This document shows positions 59,496-64,000 of a stretch of 64,000 nt of DNA, one piece after another. Numbering within the stretch: position 1 is the stretch's first letter; each line of letters starts with the position of its first letter. Made by a program: the position numbers and the translations under genes. The notes below the pieces were generated by a model. It had not been told where the DNA came from and searched no databases. It saw only the letters and a program-made list of their open reading frames with translations. The stretch spans positions 1 through 64,000 of the forward strand of contig CAMBOV010000004.1 of the NCBI GenBank assembly GCA_945869475.1, read 5' to 3'. The stretch is from Singulisphaera sp. GP187 (GTDB lineage: Bacteria; Planctomycetota; Phycisphaerae; Phycisphaerales; SM1A02).

Positions 59496-60017
59496 ATGGC
59501 AATACAGAATCTCTGGGCCCCGTGGCGCATGGCGTATCTGCGCCAACTCGAATCGCAAGAAGAGGATGCGCAAGGCAGTTCGACCACCGCTCCCTCAAAT
59601 TTTCTGCGCTCGGCATGGGATGATGAGGCGAACGCCGCGGCACACCACGTCGTCTTTCGCAACGAGCATGGACTCATCCTGCTCAATCGATACCCGTACG
59701 CAAATGGCCATGTGCTCGTCGCGTTAGCCGATCCCCGCCCAACATTGATGGACTACACGCCACAGCAACGCGCGCAGCTGTGGCAACTCGTTGACGTTGC
59801 TGTCGATCTCGTCGAGCGCGCATTTCACCCGCAAGGAGTCAACGTTGGATTCAACCAGGGCCGGGCCGCAGGTGCGGGACTTCCCGAGCACCTGCACGTG
59901 CACGTCGTTGCGCGGTGGGGCGGTGACACGAATTTCATGGCGACCGTCGGCGCAATTCGCGTTGTTCCTGATTCGCTCGAGAACAGCTGGAAAACCCTGC
60001 GCGCCGTGGTGCGCTAA
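59496..60017 (+). CDS. HIT-domain protein (diadenosine tetraphosphate phosphorylase-like)
   Basis: A 173-residue HIT protein. It starts NLWAPWRMAYL, the mark of the bacterial/archaeal AP4A phosphorylase-type branch, and has LLNRYPYANGHVLVAL, then the catalytic HLHVHVVARWGGDTNFM (His triad about 133-137). It would cleave dinucleoside polyphosphates or nucleotide adducts. The MFS gene follows after 17 bp, so the two probably share a transcript. Confidence 0.93.
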   Translation: MAIQNLWAPWRMAYLRQLESQEEDAQGSSTTAPSNFLRSAWDDEANAAAHHVVFRNEHGLILLNRYPYANGHVLVALADPRPTLMDYTPQQRAQLWQLVDVAVDLVERAFHPQGVNVGFNQGRAAGAGLPEHLHVHVVARWGGDTNFMATVGAIRVVPDSLENSWKTLRAVVR

Positions 60018-60034
60018 GGGCATCACCACCACCC

Positions 60035-61390
60035 GTGCGCATTCCATTCACCGACTACTTCATTCGCGCGCTCAACGAATTCGTCGTTGGATTCCATCCT
60101 CGCTCGCTGCCACCGATGCTGCGCGCAAACTACGCGCGCGAACTCTTCTCGTGGTTGCTCTTGCCGCTCATGCTCGGCGCGGTCGAGGGTGGCACGATGG
60201 CGATCATCGTGAAAAAGATGTTCAGAGAAGTGGATGGCATCTCCTCAGATCAACTTGATTTCGTCGTGGCGGCGGTGAGCGCGGCGCCCAATATCGCGAA
60301 CCTCTCAAGTTTCATCTGGGCATCACTCGCGCATGGGCGCACGAAGATTCGCTTCATCAGCGCCCTGCAAGTTGCAACGTGCGTCTGCGTCGCACTCATT
60401 GCGGCAATCCCAATGAGTGCACTCGGCCTCGTGCTGCTCACGCTTCTCATCTACATCGCGCGCATCGCGTGGACAGGCGTCATCACCGTGCGAACGGCGG
60501 TCTGGCGCAACAACTATCCGCGGGCGAATCGTGCGCTCATCGCCGGCAAGATGGCGATGGTGCAAGCAGTCGTCCTTGCACTCGGCGGACTCGCCATCGG
60601 TGAGACGATGGACATCGCGCCAGGAGCATTTCGCTTTCTCTTTCCGGCGCTCGCTCTCGCTGGACTCGCAGGCAACATGATCTACCGCAAAGTTCGATTG
60701 CGCGGACAGCGTCGCCTGCAACGCGCTGAGCAGGATGGCCGCGCGCGAGGCGAAGCACAGGTTGATCCGCGTCGACTGCTCAGCCTGCTGCGCGAAGACC
60801 CGCTCTACGCGAAGTTCATGTGGTGGATGTCCGTCTTTGGACTGGGCAACCTCATGATCGGACCGCCACAAGTCATCGTGCTCAACGAGCAGTTTCAAAC
60901 GTCGTATCTCGAAGGAATCCTCGCGACAACTGTGATTCCTCTGCTGGTGATGCCCCTTGCGATCCCCGCATGGTCTCGCTTTCTTTCGCGCACGCACGTC
61001 ATCGCGTTTCGCGCGGTGCATGGCTGGACGTTTGTGCTCGCGGCAGCTGCAATGTGGATCGCCGTTCTGGTGCACTCACTTCCGATCATGTACTTCGCGA
61101 GCGTGCTGCTCGGACTCGGTTTCGCAGGTGGATCGCTCGCCTGGAATCTCGGCCACCACGACTTCGCTCCGGCTCACCGCGATAGCGAGTACATGGCGCT
61201 TCATGTGACGCTGAATGGCATTCGCGGAGCGATCGCCCCATTTCTCGCGGTCGCCCTCTACGTTCCAATGGCTGCCGCTGGATGGGGTGCCTGGTTCTTC
61301 TTCATCTGCTTTCTCATCAACCTCATCGGATTGAGCGGATTCATCTCGATGCGAAAGTTGATACCTGCTCGAAAGAGCGCGGATACTTGA
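60035..61390 (+). CDS. MFS-type transporter
   Basis: A 451-residue membrane protein with about ten to twelve helices. GTG start. The fold is of the major facilitator type: a first bundle to about 220, a basic cytoplasmic loop (RKVRLRGQRRLQRAEQDGRARGEAQ, split at about 225-250) and a second bundle. The N-terminal 30 residues (RIPFTDYFIRALNEF) are amphipathic. It has no motif to name a substrate. It lies between the HIT gene and rpsA; the rpsA promoter is at its very end. Confidence 0.82.
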   Translation: MRIPFTDYFIRALNEFVVGFHPRSLPPMLRANYARELFSWLLLPLMLGAVEGGTMAIIVKKMFREVDGISSDQLDFVVAAVSAAPNIANLSSFIWASLAHGRTKIRFISALQVATCVCVALIAAIPMSALGLVLLTLLIYIARIAWTGVITVRTAVWRNNYPRANRALIAGKMAMVQAVVLALGGLAIGETMDIAPGAFRFLFPALALAGLAGNMIYRKVRLRGQRRLQRAEQDGRARGEAQVDPRRLLSLLREDPLYAKFMWWMSVFGLGNLMIGPPQVIVLNEQFQTSYLEGILATTVIPLLVMPLAIPAWSRFLSRTHVIAFRAVHGWTFVLAAAAMWIAVLVHSLPIMYFASVLLGLGFAGGSLAWNLGHHDFAPAHRDSEYMALHVTLNGIRGAIAPFLAVALYVPMAAAGWGAWFFFICFLINLIGLSGFISMRKLIPARKSADT

Positions 61391-61396
61391 TATATT
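61388..61396 (+). promoter_or_regulatory. Extended -10 promoter for rpsA
   Basis: TGATATATT fits an extended -10 (TGN followed by TATATT). No matching -35 is seen at 17 bp. It would give a leader of about 80 nt holding the two hairpins listed next. Confidence 0.4.
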
Positions 61397-61409
61397 CATC
61401 GACCCGCCA

Positions 61410-61458
61410 CTGAGATGGTCTCAGGGGCATTCGCCTTGCACTCGAGCACTGTGCTCGA
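61410..61458 (+). promoter_or_regulatory. Two-hairpin leader of rpsA
   Basis: ctgaga-tgg-tctcag (61410-61424) and tcgagca-ctg-tgctcga (61442-61458) are perfect stems in the rpsA leader. The stretch before the ATG is a C-run with no Shine-Dalgarno. S1 of other bacteria represses its own message by binding such structured leaders; the same is inferred here. Confidence 0.45.
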
Positions 61459-61485
61459 CTGCGCATTTTGAAACCCCCCCCACCC

Positions 61486-63270
61486 ATGGTTGATTACAAC
61501 TTAATTGAAGACATCGCACTCGATGTTGACGCCGTCACGCTGCAACTGCGCGAGGCATTCGGCGACCGCGCCATTACTGAAGACCTCAGCGCCATCCTTG
61601 AGAAGGCCGGCGCCTCGATCGGCGCTCCAAACAGCGTCATCAAAGGAACCGTCGTCTCGATCAGCGGCGACTTTGTCATCGTCGACGTCGGACTGAAGAG
61701 CGAAGGACAGATTCCAAAGGAAGAATTCGATGACGCTGGCGGCGTGTCGCCCGGCGACATCGTTGACGTTCTGCTCGAAGAAATCGACGACGGCGAAGGC
61801 AACATCGTCATCTCGAAGCGCAAGGCCGATCGCATTCGCGGTTGGGAACAACTGCTGCAATCGAAGAAGGAAGGCGATGTCGTCGAAGGAAAGGTGCTTC
61901 GCAAGATCAAGGGTGGATTGCTCGTCGACATCGGCGTGCCAGTCTTCTTGCCAGCCTCGCAGGTTGATGTCCGACGTCCGGGTGATGTTGGCGACTTCGT
62001 CGGCCGCACGATTCGTGCCGCCGTACTGAAGATCGATCTCGAACGCCGCAACATCGTCATCAGCCGACGCAAGCTGATCGAAGTCGAGCGCGAGGACGCC
62101 CGTCGCAACTTGCTCACGCAAGTCAAAGAAGGCGATATCGTCAAGGGAACGGTCACAAATATCGCAGAATTCGGCGCATTCGTCGATCTCGGCGGTATCG
62201 ACGGACTCTTGCACATCACCGACATGTCGTGGGGACGGGTCAACCATCCAAGCGAGATCGTCCGCATCGGACAAGAGATCGAAGTCAAGGTGCTCAACAT
62301 CGACCGCGAGCGCGAGAAGGTTGCACTCGGCCTCAAGCAGCGCGAGCCAAGTCCATGGGAAGAGATCGAGAAGAAGTACCCAGTGGGCGCACGCGTGCAC
62401 GGCTCGGTCGTCAGCCTGATGTCCTACGGCGCATTCGTTCGGCTCGAAGATGGCATCGAAGGACTCGTGCACGTCAGTGAAATGTCGTGGACCCGTCGTG
62501 TGAACCATCCAAGTGAGATCGTCCAAGTGAATCAAGAGATCGACGTTGTCGTTCTTGACTTCAACAAGGACAAGCTTGAAATCTCGCTCGGCATGAAGCA
62601 GTGCGAAGTGAATCCATGGGATCTCGTTGCAGAGCATTATCCCGTTGGCACCGTCATCTCAGGAAAGGTGCGCAACCTCGCCAACTACGGCGCGTTCATC
62701 GAAATCGAAGCGGGCATCGACGGATTGCTGCACATCTCGGATATGTCCTGGACGAAGAAGATTGCCCATCCAAATGAGATCCTCAAGAAGGGCGACGAGA
62801 TCAAGTGCGTCGTGATCGAAGTCGATCAAGAGAAGCAACGCGTCGGACTCGGCGTGAAGCAGCTCACCGAAGATCCATGGGTCGAAGCGATTCCAGGCGC
62901 ATACCGCCCAGGAATGATCGTCAAGGGAACCGTCACAAAGATCACCAATTTCGGTGTCTTTGTCGAACTCGAAGATGGTCTCGAAGGACTCCTTCACATC
63001 TCCGAGCTCAGCGACCAGAAGGTCGAGAACCCGATGGACATCGTCAAGGCGGGCCAAGAAGTCGACGTCAAGATTCTTCGCGTCGACACCGACGATCGAA
63101 AGATCGGTCTCAGCCTCAAGCGCGCTCAGTGGGGCAATACCGCCACCGGTCGTGAGGATGCACCTGCGACCGAAGATGATGCGTTCATTCTTCCGCGAAA
63201 GTCGAAGCCAACCAAGGGTGGAATGGATAGCCACGGCGCCCTCGGTACGGACAAGATTCAACGCGACTGA
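61486..63270 (+). CDS. rpsA: 30S ribosomal protein bS1
   Basis: A 594-residue protein with six S1 domains at about 50-115, 130-200, 215-285, 300-370, 385-455 and 475-545. Domains three to six are strongly alike (GTVTNIAEFGAFVDLGG, GSVVSLMSYGAFVRLED, GKVRNLANYGAFIEIEA, GTVTKITNFGVFVELED). S1 brings mRNA to the ribosome, above all messages with weak Shine-Dalgarno sites, which suits the many weak sites in this window. The ATG at 61486 is chosen over a TTG 18 bases earlier. A strong terminator follows. Confidence 0.96.
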   Translation: MVDYNLIEDIALDVDAVTLQLREAFGDRAITEDLSAILEKAGASIGAPNSVIKGTVVSISGDFVIVDVGLKSEGQIPKEEFDDAGGVSPGDIVDVLLEEIDDGEGNIVISKRKADRIRGWEQLLQSKKEGDVVEGKVLRKIKGGLLVDIGVPVFLPASQVDVRRPGDVGDFVGRTIRAAVLKIDLERRNIVISRRKLIEVEREDARRNLLTQVKEGDIVKGTVTNIAEFGAFVDLGGIDGLLHITDMSWGRVNHPSEIVRIGQEIEVKVLNIDREREKVALGLKQREPSPWEEIEKKYPVGARVHGSVVSLMSYGAFVRLEDGIEGLVHVSEMSWTRRVNHPSEIVQVNQEIDVVVLDFNKDKLEISLGMKQCEVNPWDLVAEHYPVGTVISGKVRNLANYGAFIEIEAGIDGLLHISDMSWTKKIAHPNEILKKGDEIKCVVIEVDQEKQRVGLGVKQLTEDPWVEAIPGAYRPGMIVKGTVTKITNFGVFVELEDGLEGLLHISELSDQKVENPMDIVKAGQEVDVKILRVDTDDRKIGLSLKRAQWGNTATGREDAPATEDDAFILPRKSKPTKGGMDSHGALGTDKIQRD

Positions 63271-63301
63271 TCGCACCACTCAGCTCCTGCGTATGTTTTT
63301 C

Positions 63302-63339
63302 ACACACGGCTCCACCTCACAGGGTGGGGCCGTGTTTTT
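63302..63339 (+). terminator. Rho-independent terminator after rpsA
   Basis: A 13-bp stem (63302-63314 with 63321-63333, one T-G pair) with a 6-nt loop is followed by seven T. It ends the rpsA transcript. Confidence 0.93.
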
Positions 63340-63403
63340 TTCGACATGAGCGAGTGAACACACGCGCGGCGCGCTCACGCACATCTCTTCATTGCAAAAG
63401 CAA

Positions 63404-63507
63404 CGACGGCCCACGATAAATCGCAGGCCGTCGCGCTTTTCGGCACATCCTGCACTCGCATGCTGGGACGTGTCTCCCCATCCGCCCTGCCGCCCCCCGA
63501 AGGGGGG
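63404..63507. other. Gene-poor spacer with two further hairpins
   Basis: The 448-bp stretch from the rpsA stop to 63719 holds no gene I can support. Besides the rpsA terminator it has cgacggcc/ggccgtcg (63404-63411, 63426-63433) followed by cgctttt, a possible back-up terminator, and a perfect cccccc-gaa-gggggg stem (63493-63507) with no T-run. Confidence 0.5.
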
Positions 63508-63718
63508 TTGCTGGTTCCGAAAAAGGCGTTTGTGTCAGAGTATTGCCAAGAATGAAAGAATCGTCAGCAGCGCAAGCCGCGTTCGTGTGACCTCGTATGG
63601 GATGATTCGGTGTATCAACATCGCAACACTCGTATCTTCTGGTATCTGCTGGCTCGTCTCACGAGCACCCACTCTGCTTGGCTAGATCACACGCGTGACC
63701 TCCCCGTACACTTGCAAG

Positions 63719-64000
63719 ATGGCGCGGATTCGTCGACTTGCCACCTTTTGTCACATTTTTTTGATCGTTTTCTGTCATTGCGGCTTTGCTCAGTCGCCGA
63801 GGGCAGAGGCAACACTCCACGCCTGGCAGAGATGTCGAGAGTGGGTAAATGTTGGCGATATTGGCAATGACAGCGGAGATTTGACCATTAAAGAGTGCTG
63901 GGCGGCGGTGGTCATCCTGCGCCTCGATGGACGGGTCGTCGGTGTCGGCGAGGCGCATGACTCGCTGCCCATCGCGCACGCCATGGCGGCAGCCCTGCTC
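63719..64000 (+). CDS. Secreted or membrane-anchored protein, unknown (3' truncated)
   Basis: An ATG at 63719 opens a frame that runs off the window after 94 codons. The first 24 residues (MARIRRLATFCHIFLIVFCH and onward to GFAQ) form a clear signal peptide with a basic start, hydrophobic core and AxA-like end. The mature part visible, TLHAWQRCREWVNVGDIGN and then ECWAAVVILRLDGRVVGVGEAH, has two Cys that could pair. I do not recognise it. It stands well apart from rpsA, so it has its own promoter in the preceding spacer. Confidence 0.65.
   Translation, partial: MARIRRLATFCHIFLIVFCHCGFAQSPRAEATLHAWQRCREWVNVGDIGNDSGDLTIKECWAAVVILRLDGRVVGVGEAHDSLPIAHAMAAALL

Noticed and set aside
61405-61430. 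ctgaga in the rpsA leader as part of a TPP riboswitch
   Set aside because: It is simply one arm of a short perfect hairpin; the other conserved riboswitch elements are absent.

Overview
The window reads as a chromosomal segment of a planctomycete of the class Phycisphaerae. It is GC-rich and gene-dense. The first (truncated) protein ends in a PEP-CTERM-like sorting tail of the kind common in that class, and gene order is scrambled: dnaN, atpG, rho, murA and several ribosomal-protein genes sit among unrelated genes instead of in their usual operons. The taxonomic call is an inference from these traits, not a database result. I see no rRNA, CRISPR array, prophage, integrase or transposase. There is one tRNA (Thr, UGU).

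Layout. 1-875: end of an exported protein gene, its terminator, and a repeat-bearing spacer. 876-5655 (minus): znuABC-type zinc importer, a membrane HD-GYP/GAF signalling protein and tRNA-Thr. 5697-10899: mnmG, pepA, rpiB, a low-molecular-weight phosphatase and a hypothetical. 10926-12517: zinc-ribbon membrane protein and dnaN. 12539-14657: three exported thiol/redox-type proteins (redoxin, DsbD N-domain-like protein, Cys-less rhodanese). 14693-17469 (minus): an odd operon of ThiD2-ThiE fusion, PhnP-like phosphodiesterase and ATP synthase gamma. 17534-20025: superoxide dismutase, lipoprotein, moaA. 20102-22308: a DUF1338/HglS-type dioxygenase and a decayed DinB relic, the most accessory-looking stretch. 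22291-24950: STAS protein, amidohydrolase, site-2-type protease. 25121-30611: two ribosomal blocks, rpsP-trmD-rplS (no rimM) and rplM-rpsI, with an HNH protein, a CPBP protease and an unknown between them. 30658-36068: multi-HTH protein, alr, a DEVD-box helicase and psuG. 36120-40754: rho, two tandem MCE proteins and a SpoU methyltransferase. 40695-50182: murA, plant-type ferredoxin-NADP reductase, TPR protein, rpsR, phosphoesterase, a ygfZ / small membrane protein / HMG-CoA lyase operon, an M42 peptidase and an unknown. 50221-54680 (minus): metH translationally coupled to a single-chain double CrcB. 54784-59435: S41 protease, LolA-like protein and an ABC-2 exporter. 59496-64000: HIT protein, MFS protein, rpsA, and the start of a secreted protein that runs off the end.

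Most of the content is housekeeping: translation, cell wall, one-carbon and cofactor metabolism, and metal homeostasis. The more unusual signals are (i) the fused CrcB behind metH, (ii) structured leaders in front of rpsP, rpsR and rpsA, (iii) repeated perfect micro-duplications of 12-21 bp, several starting at a stop codon, (iv) a 565-residue protein with several helix-turn-helix-like segments, and (v) frequent tail-to-tail overlaps of convergent genes. No single locus clearly shows a wholly new system. The first two and the multi-HTH protein are the best leads.
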